From Crocosphaera sp. UHCC 0190 (GTDB taxonomy: Bacteria > Cyanobacteriota > Cyanobacteriia > Cyanobacteriales > Microcystaceae), in assembly GCF_034932065.1 (NCBI RefSeq), contig NZ_JAYGHP010000002.1:417315-481314 (forward strand): a stretch of DNA of 64,000 nt, read 5' to 3'. A model generated the notes under the pieces. It had not been told where the DNA came from. It was given only the letters and a program-made list of their open reading frames with translations, and made no database searches. Below, one piece after another: positions 53,621 to 62,919 of this stretch. A program made the translations under genes and the position numbers. Each line of letters begins with the position of its first letter. Positions within the stretch are counted from its first letter, which is position 1.

Positions 53621-55096
53621 ATGAAATTCTCAAAAGACGCTTTTTTTCAGTCCCAAAGGATAACCCCTCTGATTGAGGCTTTGAGTATCTTAAAAAATCA
53701 GCCCGATGCTGCTTTTTATACCCCTGGCCATAAAAGAGGGCAAGGAATCGCCGAATCCCTGACTTCTTTAGTCGGAGCCGCCGTCTTTCAGGCAGATTTG
53801 CCAGAGTTGCCAGGATTAGGGAATTTATTTGCTCCTGATGGTGCGATTCAACAAAGCCAAATCTTAGCAGCAGAAGCGTTTGGGGCTGATCAGACCTGGT
53901 TTTTGGTCAATGGCTCAACCTGTGGCATCATTGCGGCTATTGTGGCAACTTGTGGCAGTGGCGATAAGATCATTGTACCCCGTAACATTCATCAATCTGT
54001 CATTACAGGTTTAATTGTCTCTGGGGCGGTTCCCATTTTTCTCAATCCTGAATATGATCCTACTTGGGATCTTGCCTATAGCTTCACTCCAGAAGCCCTA
54101 GAAGGGGCGTTAAAGCAACATTCTGATGTTAAGGCTGTTTTGTTGGTTTATCCCACCTATCACGGTGTCTGTGGGGATATACAAGCGATCGCCTCTGTTA
54201 CTCATCGTTACAATATTCCCTTGCTGGTAGATGAAGCACACGGGGGCCATTTTAGGTTTCATGATGGTTTACCTCCTTCGGCTCTGTCCGTAGGGGCAGA
54301 TTTGACGGTACAATCCACCCATAAGGTATTAGGAGCCATGACTCAGGCTTCTATGTTACATATTAAAGGCGATCGCATTGCTCCTCAACGTATTAGTCAA
54401 GCTTTACAGTTAGTTCAATCTACCAGTCCTAATTATTTATTATTAGCGTCTTTGGATGGGGCTAGACAACAAATGGCGTTACAAGGGAAAGAATTATTAA
54501 ATGAAACCATAAAGTTAGCTGAAATTGCCAGAAATGAACTCAGTCAAATTGAAGGATTAGGGGTTTTACAATTAGAACAAACTCGTCCAGGATTTGAAGA
54601 TTTAGATGTTACAAGATTAACGGTTAATGTTACTTCATTAGGGATCACTGGTTTAGAAGCTGATGAAATTTTACAGACAAAATTAGGGGTAACGGCAGAA
54701 TTACCCATGCTCTCTCATTTAGCCTTTATTATTTCTATTGGCAATACCAAAAATGATATCAAACAATTAATCAAAGCCTTTAAATCTCTCAAAGTTCTCT
54801 CCTCACCCCTTCGGTTAATGAGGGCAGTTGAATCACACCCCCTCATCCCTTCACCCCTTAAATTCTCCCCTCGTGATGCCTTTTTTGCGCCCACAGAATC
54901 AGTAGAAATTGAGCAGAGCATTGGGCGTATTAGTGGGGAATTAATTTGTCCTTATCCCCCAGGTATTCCTGTTTTAATGCCAGGAGAAATTATTACATCT
55001 GAAGCTATTCAATATTTAATCAAAATCCAAAAATTAGGAGGAATGATTACGGGATGTAGTGATCAAAGTTTACAAACTTTTAAAGTTATTAAGTAA
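53621..55096 (+). CDS. Orn/Lys/Arg decarboxylase family PLP enzyme
   Basis: A 491-aa fold-type I PLP enzyme of the short Orn/Lys/Arg decarboxylase group. AFYTPGHKRGQG, FLVNGSTCGIIAAIVATCG, DEAHGGHFRFHDGLP and the PLP lysine in STHKVLGAMTQASML are intact. The C-terminal domain ends PYPPGIPVLMPGE. The substrate (arginine, lysine or ornithine) is not determined by sequence. Between about residues 390 and 420 there is a Pro/Ser-rich patch encoded by CCCCTTCACCCC-like DNA, an in-frame low-complexity insertion. Confidence 0.92.
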   Translation: MKFSKDAFFQSQRITPLIEALSILKNQPDAAFYTPGHKRGQGIAESLTSLVGAAVFQADLPELPGLGNLFAPDGAIQQSQILAAEAFGADQTWFLVNGSTCGIIAAIVATCGSGDKIIVPRNIHQSVITGLIVSGAVPIFLNPEYDPTWDLAYSFTPEALEGALKQHSDVKAVLLVYPTYHGVCGDIQAIASVTHRYNIPLLVDEAHGGHFRFHDGLPPSALSVGADLTVQSTHKVLGAMTQASMLHIKGDRIAPQRISQALQLVQSTSPNYLLLASLDGARQQMALQGKELLNETIKLAEIARNELSQIEGLGVLQLEQTRPGFEDLDVTRLTVNVTSLGITGLEADEILQTKLGVTAELPMLSHLAFIISIGNTKNDIKQLIKAFKSLKVLSSPLRLMRAVESHPLIPSPLKFSPRDAFFAPTESVEIEQSIGRISGELICPYPPGIPVLMPGEIITSEAIQYLIKIQKLGGMITGCSDQSLQTFKVIK

Positions 55097-55129
55097 ACTG
55101 GGTGATCATCATTAAGATAACAAGATTTG

Positions 55130-55152
55130 TAGGGTGGGCAATGCCCACCTTA
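55130..55152. repeat. Family A palindrome, copy 3
   Basis: A 23-nt palindrome (core GGTGGGCAATGCCCACC) eight bases past the DUF3318 stop, between convergent genes. Same family as 5764-5786 and 25305-25327. Confidence 0.75.
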
Positions 55153-55159
55153 CGTTTAT

Positions 55160-55771
55160 TTATTCTCTCTTAACACGATCAGGAACCCCAACGGGAGAAA
55201 GATTAGCTAAAGATCTAAGATTTTGAGTACGAATTAATTCTGTAAAATCAAGAATAGAACGACCTTCTAATTGAGCAGTATTTTCGATTCCTTCTAAAAG
55301 ATTTTTAGCGGCTTCTACTTCAGTATAGCCTCGTCTAACAGCAACTTTAATCGCCGATTCATCCGCATCTAATTCCCGTTGAACACTGCGATTATTTTGC
55401 CAAATTTGTCGGGCTGAAATCGCAGTTAAACCTCCAGAAATTAGCATTCCTAGGGGATCACCTTGTATAGTTTGGACGGTTAAACCAATGACACTAGCTA
55501 AGACAATCCCTTGATATAAATCCGCCTTAAACCAACGAATATTGGTTAAATTGCTAGTAGCTCTTAAAATCAATAAATCTCGTTGTCCTCTTGACAGCCG
55601 TCGCCATAAATCAAAGTTAATATAAATAGGACGGCTATCTCGATTCCAAGGGGGTGAAAATGGTGCATCAATTACCTTTGATTGTTGCGGTTTGCTAACA
55701 ATTTTTGTTAACATCCTGCCCGAAGCGGGCATCACATCTAATAAACGGCTAATCTCAGCATCAATACTCAT
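55160..55771 (-). CDS. DUF3318 domain protein, membrane-associated
   Basis: A 203-aa cyanobacterial protein matching DUF3318: EISRLLDVMPASGRM, FSPPWNRDSRPIYINFDLWR, LSRGQRDLLILRATSNL, then a hydrophobic segment (YQGIVLASVIGLTVQTI) and RELDADESAIKVAVRRGYTE. It may be a membrane-attached relative of M48-type peptidases, but the zinc motif HExxH is not present. The function is unknown. Confidence 0.85.
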   Translation of the reverse strand: MSIDAEISRLLDVMPASGRMLTKIVSKPQQSKVIDAPFSPPWNRDSRPIYINFDLWRRLSRGQRDLLILRATSNLTNIRWFKADLYQGIVLASVIGLTVQTIQGDPLGMLISGGLTAISARQIWQNNRSVQRELDADESAIKVAVRRGYTEVEAAKNLLEGIENTAQLEGRSILDFTELIRTQNLRSLANLSPVGVPDRVKRE

Positions 55772-55798
55772 AGACCAACAGCAGAAACAACAACTCTC

Positions 55799-55981
55799 TT
55801 ATTGAGTATAATGACTTTGGGACGTGCTGTCTTTATGTAAACACTTTTCTAAGAGTTGAATTTTATATAAATACCAAAAACGATTAACTTCCCAAACCAT
55901 GGGAGTATTGGCCTGAAAAAGAGGTTGATTGAGATATTCCCAAATAGCACCCCCAATATGTCTAAATTTCCATAGGTTCAT
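55799..55981 (-). CDS. Small aromatic-rich protein, unknown function
   Basis: A 60-aa protein: MNLWKFRHIGGAIWEYLNQP, LFQANTPMVWEVNRFWYLYK, then IQLLEKCLHKDSTSQSHYTQ. Aromatic and basic residues are abundant and no membrane segment is clear. The ATG at 55981 has an AAGGA ribosome site at good spacing. An ATG three codons upstream overlaps that site. It lies 28 bases upstream of the DUF3318 gene on the same strand, so they may be co-transcribed. Confidence 0.5.
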   Translation of the reverse strand: MNLWKFRHIGGAIWEYLNQPLFQANTPMVWEVNRFWYLYKIQLLEKCLHKDSTSQSHYTQ

Positions 55982-55990
55982 GTTCGACAT

Positions 55991-56390
55991 CCTTGTTCTA
56001 AAATCCCTGATGATTTTTAAATCAAAAACATTAAGCTTATTTTTGAAAATTTTAGGGGGTTATTGTTTCATAACCTTCCTATTATTAATGTGACAGATGA
56101 GGGGACTTTTTAACTTGGTGGGAATTGCGGAATCTTTTGCTAAAATTTACTTAAACTCAGTATTTTCTGGGTGTTTTGTCCTTAAAACAGCCCCAAAAAA
56201 TTGTTGCAATCCTTGATATAAGGGAATTCTACTCCTTAACAAGACATAACCTTATCTTAGATTCCTTAGTCAAAAATCAGGAATTCAGGAGTCTCATAAT
56301 TCCGTAAATATACTCAGTATTCCCCAATCTACTGATTATTACTGCTTGTCTTAATCTTTTGTAATATTGAAGGTTATTGACGACAAACAA
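55991..56390. other. Intergenic region without recognisable gene
   Basis: About 400 bases, AT-rich, upstream of the 60-aa gene and downstream of folB. ACTCAGTATT occurs twice (about 56156 and 56310). No gene, tRNA or riboswitch is seen. Confidence 0.5.
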
Positions 56391-56747
56391 CTAGGGGTAG
56401 CGAGTAATATCGATAGTAATGTTCCCCCCAAAATCAGGAATAGGGGCCGTTGGTTTACTGAGACGGACTCTCACCTGTCGAACTTTGTCCAAGGTTAAGA
56501 TATCCTGAGCGATCGCTTCAGCTAACCGTTCAATGAGGGCAAATTTAGCCGTAGCGATCTGATGTTTCACCATGGCGATCGCCTGACGATAATCTGAGGT
56601 ATCTTGAATATTATCGCTGGTTCCAGCAGTTGTTAGATCAACCCCTAGAGTCAGATCAACTTCAAACCATTGTCCTAAGACTTGTTCTTCGGGCAAGTAT
56701 CCCACATAGCCATAACAACGAATTCCTGTAATTTCAATCCAGTCCAT
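56391..56747 (-). CDS. folB: Dihydroneopterin aldolase
   Basis: A 118-aa folate-pathway enzyme cleaving 7,8-dihydroneopterin. It starts DWIEITGIRCYGYVGYLPEE with the family's EEQ/glutamate, then WFEVDLTLGVD, DTSDYRQAIAMVKHQ, LIERLAEAIAQDIL and VRVRLSKPTAPIPD. The lysine in the SKP motif is conserved. The ATG at 56747 gives the usual family length; an upstream ATG at 56777 would add ten residues. Confidence 0.93.
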   Translation of the reverse strand: MDWIEITGIRCYGYVGYLPEEQVLGQWFEVDLTLGVDLTTAGTSDNIQDTSDYRQAIAMVKHQIATAKFALIERLAEAIAQDILTLDKVRQVRVRLSKPTAPIPDFGGNITIDITRYP

Positions 56748-56813
56748 CAGGGAACCCAGATATTCAACAACGAGCAAACCTCAATGTAGCATAAAAATCC
56801 TTAAGGGTAATGA

Positions 56814-57134
56814 ACAGAAGTTAAAAATCTAACTAATCTTAAGATTAAAGTTCCTGTAATTGGTTGGCTAAAAACTTATGAACAACTACCTCATGGATAT
56901 AAACCTAAATCTGTTACTATTACCAAAAAAGCTAACAGATGGTTTATTAGTTTTAAGATTGAGCAAGGAAGCTCGCCACTTATTTAGCTAAGAACCACAG
57001 CAAGATAGTAATCGAGGATCTTAATGTGTCTGGGATGATGTTCCACCGTGTCAGCTTGTGGACTGGTGAGTGCCGACACCGCCAGGATGAAGCAAGAAGA
57101 TAACATCAAATCTGCTTCAGGTAGATTTGAGTAA
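56814..57134 (+). pseudogene. Decayed TnpB (IS200/IS605-type OrfB) remnant
   Basis: Three pieces in three successive frames. 56814-56987 reads LKIKVPVIGWLKTYEQ, then YKPKSVTITKKANRWFISF and KIE before a stop. From 56990 comes KNHSKIVIEDLNVSGMM, the RuvC-II-like TnpB motif with its glutamate. From 57048 comes ACGLVSADTARMKQEDNIKS to a TAA, the zinc-ribbon tail. Large parts between them are deleted. It is a clear relic, not expressed as a functional nuclease. No right-end hairpin was found directly after it. Confidence 0.85.
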
Positions 57135-57239
57135 GTTTATCGGAACGGTTTCGAGAGTAGCGGTAACTTGTAGAATAATAATTAATCTCTATAATATTCC
57201 TTAGCCCCCCTTATTCAGTGTCATACTGAAACGCCTTTA

Positions 57240-57923
57240 ATGGAGACTCCAGCAATCACCGAGCTATTCCCCCTATTCAATACAGCTAACCCAGAGACAT
57301 TAGAATGGATGCTATCTGTCGTAGACGAAGAAACTTATACCCAAGATGAAGAAGTTGTCAAAGAGGATGACTGGGGAAAAGCTGTTTATTTTATCGTTTC
57401 TGGTTGGGTTAAAGTACGTTCTCGCTATTCCTATCAAGAAACTACCCTAGAAATTCTCAGCAAAGGGGATTTTTTGGGAGAAATAGAAGTGCTTGATGAA
57501 TCTCTCAAATATGTGGATGTCATCGCCCTTTCTGATGTTGAATTACTTAGTATTTCAGCCCAGCGTTTTCTACAAATGCTCTTTAAAGATCCCCAATTAC
57601 ATCATCGGATGTTGCAATTGAGTGTCAGACGGGTTCGTCGGCTTTATCGCCGCTTACAATTACATCAACAATCGCCAAAAATTAAGCTAACCAAAACTTT
57701 AATTAGATTAGGGGAAAATTATGGTAGATTCACAGAAAAAGGGTCGGAAATTTTACAGATTCCGGCACAGGATTTAGCTGATATTGCTGATATTTCTGTA
57801 GAAGATTGTCAACAAATTCTCATCCAACTCCAAAACCAAGGTTGTCTTGATATTGATCCGTCTCGTCAAATTTTATCTTTAACCAATCTCAAACAACTGC
57901 ATCACCTTTCTAAACAACTGTAA
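57240..57923 (+). CDS. Crp/Fnr-family transcriptional regulator
   Basis: A 227-aa protein with an N-terminal cyclic-nucleotide-binding-type beta-roll (EVVKEDDWGKAVYFIVSGWV, then EILSKGDFLGEIEVLDESLK) and a C-terminal winged helix (IPAQDLADIADISVEDCQQI, LIQLQNQGCLDI). The full cAMP-binding signature is not evident, so the effector is unclear. It lies three bases upstream of the M61 peptidase gene and is probably co-transcribed. Confidence 0.88.
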   Translation: METPAITELFPLFNTANPETLEWMLSVVDEETYTQDEEVVKEDDWGKAVYFIVSGWVKVRSRYSYQETTLEILSKGDFLGEIEVLDESLKYVDVIALSDVELLSISAQRFLQMLFKDPQLHHRMLQLSVRRVRRLYRRLQLHQQSPKIKLTKTLIRLGENYGRFTEKGSEILQIPAQDLADIADISVEDCQQILIQLQNQGCLDIDPSRQILSLTNLKQLHHLSKQL

Positions 57924-57926
57924 ATA

Positions 57927-59705
57927 ATGACTAAACCTGCCCTAATTGAACCCAACCAACTTACCCGAACTTCCCCCAAGATTACTTATCAAGTAGCAAT
58001 TTCTCATCCTAATTCCCACCTGTTTGAAATTACTCTAGAAATTCAGAATTGGTCAGCAGAGGTTCTTAATTTAAAGTTACCTGTTTGGACACCTGGTTCA
58101 TATTTAGTACGGGAATATGCAAGACATATACAAGATTTTATCGCTTTTTCTGGACAAAATAAACAAAAACTATTTAGCCAAAAAATAGGAAAAAATCATT
58201 GGGAAGTTGAGACAAAAGAACTGGATAGTGTTACAATTAAATATCGGGTATTTGCCAATGAGTTAACCGTCAGAACTAATCATCTAGATAGTAGCCATGG
58301 TTATTTCAATGGGGCGGCTTTATTTTATTTTATTCCAGGGCTAGAAAAACAGCCAATTACAGTAGAAATTATGCCCCCTAATTCTAACTGGAAAGTAAAG
58401 ACAGCTTTACCGTCTATTCCTGGCAAAATAAATCAATTTGAAGCCCAGGATTTTGATACATTGGTAGACAGTCCCTTTGAAATTGGTATTCATCAAACCT
58501 ACGAGTTTGAAGTCTTAGGGAAACCCCATAAATATGTGATTTGGGGAAAGGGAAATATTAACCCGAATAAATTAATTGAAGATACCAAAAATATCATTGA
58601 AACCGAAGCCAAACTTTATGGAGGTTTACCCTACGATAATTACCTATTTATTCTCCATCTTACAAATAATGGCTTTGGTGGGTTAGAACATAAAAATTCC
58701 TGTTCTTTGATCTACTCTCGTTTTGGGTTTCGAGATAGAGAGAAATATAATCGCTTTTTGCAATTAGTAGCTCATGAATTCTTTCATTTATGGAATGTCA
58801 AGCGCATTCGTCCAAAACCCTTAGAAACCTGTGATTATGAGCAGGAAAATTTTACGCGATCACTCTGGTTTTCTGAGGGAACAACCAGTTATTATGATCT
58901 GATGATACCCTTGAAAGCAGGTATTTATAATCGGTCAAAGTTTCTGGAGATTTTAGGCAAAGAAATCACCCGTTTCTTAACTATTCCAGGACGGAAAGTT
59001 CAACCTTTAAGCGAATCAAGTTTTGACGCTTGGATTAAACTATATCGCCGAGATCTCAATAGTGATAATTGCCAGATTTCCTATTATCTCAAAGGAGAAT
59101 TAGTGTCTTTGTTATTAGACTTGTTAATTCGAGCTAAACATGAAAATCAGCGTTCTTTGGACAATGTCATGGTTCAAATGTGGGAACAATTTGGTAAACC
59201 AGAAATTGGCTTTACTCCACAGCAATTACAACAAGTAATTGAATCCGTCGCTGACATGGATTTACAAAGCTTTTTTAACCGTTATCTTGATACCACAGAA
59301 GAACTACCCTTTGATGAATATTTAGCTCCCTTTGGATTAAAACTTAAACCCGTAATCGAAGCTCAAATAATCCCCTATTTAGGGATGCGAGTTCAGTCAG
59401 AAAATAATAAAGAAATGATTAAATTTGTTGAGGCGGGATCGCCGGCCGGATTAGAGGGAATTGACGCAGATGACGAATTATTAGCCATAGACGGAATTCG
59501 TGTGAGTGCCGATCAATTAACGGAACGGCTCAAGGACTATCAAGCAGGTGATATAATCCAAATAACAGTTTTTCATCAAGACATCCTGAAAACCCTTTCT
59601 GTTACTTTAGCAGTCCCCAAACCCAGTCGCTATGAAGTCGTCTTAGTTGAAAATCCCTCAACGCTACAAACAGAGAATTTAGTGGGTTGGTTAGGGGAAA
59701 ATTAA
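57927..59705 (+). CDS. M61 family metallopeptidase with PDZ domain
   Basis: A 592-aa glycyl-aminopeptidase-type enzyme. Zinc ligands are H283 and H287 in AHEFFHLWNVKRIRP, with E284 catalytic; LWFSEGTTSYYDLMIPLKAG holds the third ligand. NHLDSSHGYFNGAALFYFIP and GGLEHKNSCSLIYSR are family blocks. The C-terminal PDZ domain (LGMRVQSENNKEMIKFVEAG, then LLAIDGIRVSADQL) probably guides substrate. No signal peptide is apparent. It is followed by ilvE after about 90 bases. Confidence 0.93.
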   Translation: MTKPALIEPNQLTRTSPKITYQVAISHPNSHLFEITLEIQNWSAEVLNLKLPVWTPGSYLVREYARHIQDFIAFSGQNKQKLFSQKIGKNHWEVETKELDSVTIKYRVFANELTVRTNHLDSSHGYFNGAALFYFIPGLEKQPITVEIMPPNSNWKVKTALPSIPGKINQFEAQDFDTLVDSPFEIGIHQTYEFEVLGKPHKYVIWGKGNINPNKLIEDTKNIIETEAKLYGGLPYDNYLFILHLTNNGFGGLEHKNSCSLIYSRFGFRDREKYNRFLQLVAHEFFHLWNVKRIRPKPLETCDYEQENFTRSLWFSEGTTSYYDLMIPLKAGIYNRSKFLEILGKEITRFLTIPGRKVQPLSESSFDAWIKLYRRDLNSDNCQISYYLKGELVSLLLDLLIRAKHENQRSLDNVMVQMWEQFGKPEIGFTPQQLQQVIESVADMDLQSFFNRYLDTTEELPFDEYLAPFGLKLKPVIEAQIIPYLGMRVQSENNKEMIKFVEAGSPAGLEGIDADDELLAIDGIRVSADQLTERLKDYQAGDIIQITVFHQDILKTLSVTLAVPKPSRYEVVLVENPSTLQTENLVGWLGEN

Positions 59706-59795
59706 AGAGAATTGTCTCTGAATTTATGAGTATAATGAGGATTTGGGACAAGAAAGCCCTCACCAATTTAAGGATAACTGATAACGGAACCCACG

Positions 59796-60710
59796 ATGCA
59801 CAATTTTCTGCCAATTGCTTACTTTGAAAACCAATTCATCCCGTTTGAAAACGCCAAAATTTCTATCGCAACCCATGCACTACATTACGGGACAGCGGCC
59901 TTTGGTGGAATGCGTGGAATTCCCGATCCAGGAAATCCGAATCAAATCTTATTATTTCGTTTAGAGCGTCATTGTCAGCGATTAAGTCAAAGTGCCAAGT
60001 TTCTCAATTATGATTTACCTGCTGATAAACTACAACAAGTTATTATTGATTTTGTCAAAAAAAATAAACCGTCTAAATCCTTTTATATGCGGCCTTTAGT
60101 TTACAGTTCGGGGTTAGGAGTTGCTCCCCGACTTCATAACATTGAAAAAGATTTCTTTGTCTATGGTTTGGAAATGGGAGATTATTTATCTCCCGATGGC
60201 ATTAGTTGTCGGATTAGTTCTTGGACTCGTCAAGAAGATCGCAGTTTCCCCTTAAGAGGAAAAATTAGTGCAGCTTATATTACTTCTGCCTTAGCGAAAA
60301 CGGAAGCGGTAGAATCAGGGTTTGATGAAGCGATTTTAATGAATTCTCAAGGAAAGGTTTGTGAAGCAACGGGAATGAACCTTTTTATCGTCAGAAATGG
60401 TCACTTAATTACTCCTGGATTTGAACAAGATATCCTGGAAGGAATCACCAGAGATAGTATTCTGACTTTGGCAAAAAATTTCGGAATTCCTACTATTGAA
60501 CGACCAATTGATAAATCAGAATTATTTATTGCTGATGAAGTTTTCTTGTGCGGAACCGCGGCCAAAATTTCCCCTGTGAAACAAATTGAAACCTTTAAAC
60601 TTCCTGCTAATCGTCCGATTACTGAACAATTAAAAGATAAGTTATCAGGGATTACGGAAAATAAGGATTTCGATTATAAGGACTGGGTTTCTGTTATTAC
60701 TTTAGAATAA
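59796..60710 (+). CDS. ilvE: Branched-chain amino acid aminotransferase
   Basis: A 304-aa PLP class IV aminotransferase for the last step of valine, leucine and isoleucine synthesis. Features are THALHYGTAAFGGMRGI, FRLERHCQRL, YMRPLVYSSG, the PLP lysine in AYITSALAKTEAVESG, FDEAILMNSQGKVCEATGMN and EVFLCGTAAKISPV. The length and motif order fit IlvE better than D-amino-acid aminotransferase. Confidence 0.94.
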   Translation: MHNFLPIAYFENQFIPFENAKISIATHALHYGTAAFGGMRGIPDPGNPNQILLFRLERHCQRLSQSAKFLNYDLPADKLQQVIIDFVKKNKPSKSFYMRPLVYSSGLGVAPRLHNIEKDFFVYGLEMGDYLSPDGISCRISSWTRQEDRSFPLRGKISAAYITSALAKTEAVESGFDEAILMNSQGKVCEATGMNLFIVRNGHLITPGFEQDILEGITRDSILTLAKNFGIPTIERPIDKSELFIADEVFLCGTAAKISPVKQIETFKLPANRPITEQLKDKLSGITENKDFDYKDWVSVITLE

Positions 60711-60721
60711 CATAGACTGTA

Positions 60722-61402
60722 TTATTTTCTTCCATATAAACGCGCTAATTGGTGAGGAGAAACCCCCAAATAATAACCGATAATAATTAATTGGTTAATT
60801 AGGGCTGTTTTCCAGATACCTAATTTTTGCCAGCGACGACTAGAAGTGGTAACTTTAGCAGAAGCAATGGCAATTTTACCCCGTTTTTTTAGCCTTTGAA
60901 TAAATTCAAAATCCTCCATAATAGGAAGCTGAGCAAACCCTCCGCTTTCTCGAAATATTGAGGTTTTGATAAAAATTGCTTGATCTCCATAGGGAAGGGA
61001 AAAGAAACGCGATCGCCAATTAACTAACCTTTCAATCAAACGAAAAGAAAGCTGTTGACTATCAATACCTAATTCAAACGCTCCCGCAAGGGTTTGGGGA
61101 TCTGATAAGATATTTTTAATAATTGTTTGATAATTGTCAGGTAAGATCGTGTCAGCATGAAGAAATAAAAGAATATCTCCGGTAGCAATAGACGCACCTT
61201 GATTCATTTGATAAGCCCGGCCCATTTGGCCAACAATAATCACTTGAAATCCCATATTTTGAGCAATTTTAACGGTTTTATCCTGACTGTAGCCATCCAC
61301 AATAATAACTTCGAGGTTAGCATTTAAGACGAGATTTTCTAAAACTTTTTCGATAATTTTTTCTTCGTTTAAAACGGGTATAATGATGCTGATTTTTTCC
61401 AT
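60722..61402 (-). CDS. Family 2 glycosyltransferase (TIGR04283-like)
   Basis: A 226-aa GT-A enzyme: ISIIIPVLNEEKIIEKVLEN, EVIIVDGYSQDKTVKIAQNM, GRAYQMNQGASIATGDILLF, the metal-binding LHADTILPD, and LPYGDQAIFIKTSIFRESGG. It is the size of TIGR04283-type transferases. The acceptor and sugar are unknown. It faces the ilvE 3' end and is divergent from the glycosyltransferase-like gene at 61778. Confidence 0.9.
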   Translation of the reverse strand: MEKISIIIPVLNEEKIIEKVLENLVLNANLEVIIVDGYSQDKTVKIAQNMGFQVIIVGQMGRAYQMNQGASIATGDILLFLHADTILPDNYQTIIKNILSDPQTLAGAFELGIDSQQLSFRLIERLVNWRSRFFSLPYGDQAIFIKTSIFRESGGFAQLPIMEDFEFIQRLKKRGKIAIASAKVTTSSRRWQKLGIWKTALINQLIIIGYYLGVSPHQLARLYGRK

Positions 61403-61777
61403 GTAAACATAAGTTAAGGTGAGTTCGGGATAAGAAAAGGGAAGCTTAGTAAGCTAACAATAAGAAAAACATTCAAAAACTCCACCCTATTTCTAGTATA
61501 TAACAGTCCTATTTCAGTTGTGAGAAAAATATCTCAGAATAGGCGTTAGGGGTTGAGGCAAAATTCATCACTACCCGAATTTGAAAGATAAGAAATTTTA
61601 ATCATACATCTAAATATAGAGATTATTAGACAGATGTAAATTTGACAGGTAAATATGTCTATTAATAGATAGATTTGGGTATTTTTGATGACATTTGAAA
61701 AATATTAATATAGCTGTTATTTTAACTTTTAAAGAGTTAAAAATCATTTTTATTTTGGTTGTGTAGAGCAGCTAATT
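61403..61777. other. AT-rich divergent intergenic region
   Basis: About 375 bases between the divergent transferase genes, presumably holding both promoters. No repeat, hairpin or small gene of note is visible. Confidence 0.45.
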
Positions 61778-62866
61778 ATGCAACAGGTAACGGGTATGGA
61801 AGTTTTAAATAATCGAATCGTTTTCACAAAGACAAAAAATGAAAGAAAATCTTCGCAAAAATTAGCCATATCACTGTGGATTCTTGTCGCTAGAACCGAT
61901 GTTCCTTATATCTTACACACCATTCCCCATCTCCTTCGCTCCTGCAACTATCCCTTTGTTGAAAGGGTTATAGCGATGGATACAGCCCCTTTAACGGGGG
62001 ATAAACGCTATCGATATGATACAGGGAGTCAAGAACAATTAGATCAAGCTTGTCAAACTTTAATTGATCAAGGAATAATTGATAAAATTGTCAAAATTGA
62101 CTATAGTCCAAATTTGATTGAAACAATTTATGAAAAATATTTTGGCTCAGAACAAGCACCACAAATGCTCACCCATACTCATAATTGGAAAGGGTCAACC
62201 GTTTACGCATCTTTGTATTGTATAGAAGCATCGGCCAGCGATTATTATTTGCATTTTGATGCTGATATGCTGTTATATCAAGAGAAAGATTATGACTGGA
62301 TTAGTGAGTCCATAAAATTGATGGAATCAGTTCCCACAATTGGGGCAATTCGGCCCCGTTGTGGCCCCCCTCATCCAGAGGGAAAAAAGGTTGATCCAGA
62401 AACATTTGTGATAGATGAGAGAGGATTTTATAGCCATAAATTTTTTAGTATGAGGGCTTATTTAGTAGATCGAAACCGCTTTGCAAAACTGTCTCCCATT
62501 CCTTTAATGTGGAAATTCCCACCTCTTTTATCCCGTCATTTACCCCAACCTTTACAAACAATAGCCGGTAAAATTGAGCGCAGATTGCGTAACACAAAGG
62601 GCCCGGTTAAAGGTGCCATTGAATCCTTTGAACCAATGACCAGTGAAAGGTTATTAGCAACGGATTTTGTTAGAGCAGATTTGTTATCAACTCAGGCTTG
62701 GACTATTCATCCCCCTAAACACAGTGCCGAGTTTATAGAGGCACTTCCTAAGCTCATTCAACTGATTGAAAAAGGGGAATATCCCTTAGAACAAGCAGGA
62801 TATTATGATCTTATTTTAGAAGCTTGGTTTCAACTTTTAGAGACGTATAATTCTGCTTCTTCTTGA
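61778..62866 (+). CDS. Glycosyltransferase-like protein, GT-A fold
   Basis: A 362-aa protein with a nucleotide-sugar-transferase layout: LAISLWILVARTDVPYILHT, PFVERVIAMDTAPLTGDKRY, then the D-x-D motif in YYLHFDADMLLYQEKDYDW and IGAIRPRCGPPHPEGKK. The latter half (SHKFFSMRAYLVDRNRFAKL, SFEPMTSERLL, WTIHPPKHSAEF) is unfamiliar. It is followed by a sulfotransferase gene, so a surface polysaccharide or glycolipid role is inferred. Confidence 0.7.
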   Translation: MQQVTGMEVLNNRIVFTKTKNERKSSQKLAISLWILVARTDVPYILHTIPHLLRSCNYPFVERVIAMDTAPLTGDKRYRYDTGSQEQLDQACQTLIDQGIIDKIVKIDYSPNLIETIYEKYFGSEQAPQMLTHTHNWKGSTVYASLYCIEASASDYYLHFDADMLLYQEKDYDWISESIKLMESVPTIGAIRPRCGPPHPEGKKVDPETFVIDERGFYSHKFFSMRAYLVDRNRFAKLSPIPLMWKFPPLLSRHLPQPLQTIAGKIERRLRNTKGPVKGAIESFEPMTSERLLATDFVRADLLSTQAWTIHPPKHSAEFIEALPKLIQLIEKGEYPLEQAGYYDLILEAWFQLLETYNSASS

Positions 62867-62919
62867 TATTTTTGTTGTAATTGTTAATCAATATAGTTGA
62901 CTATATCACAAGGAATAAT

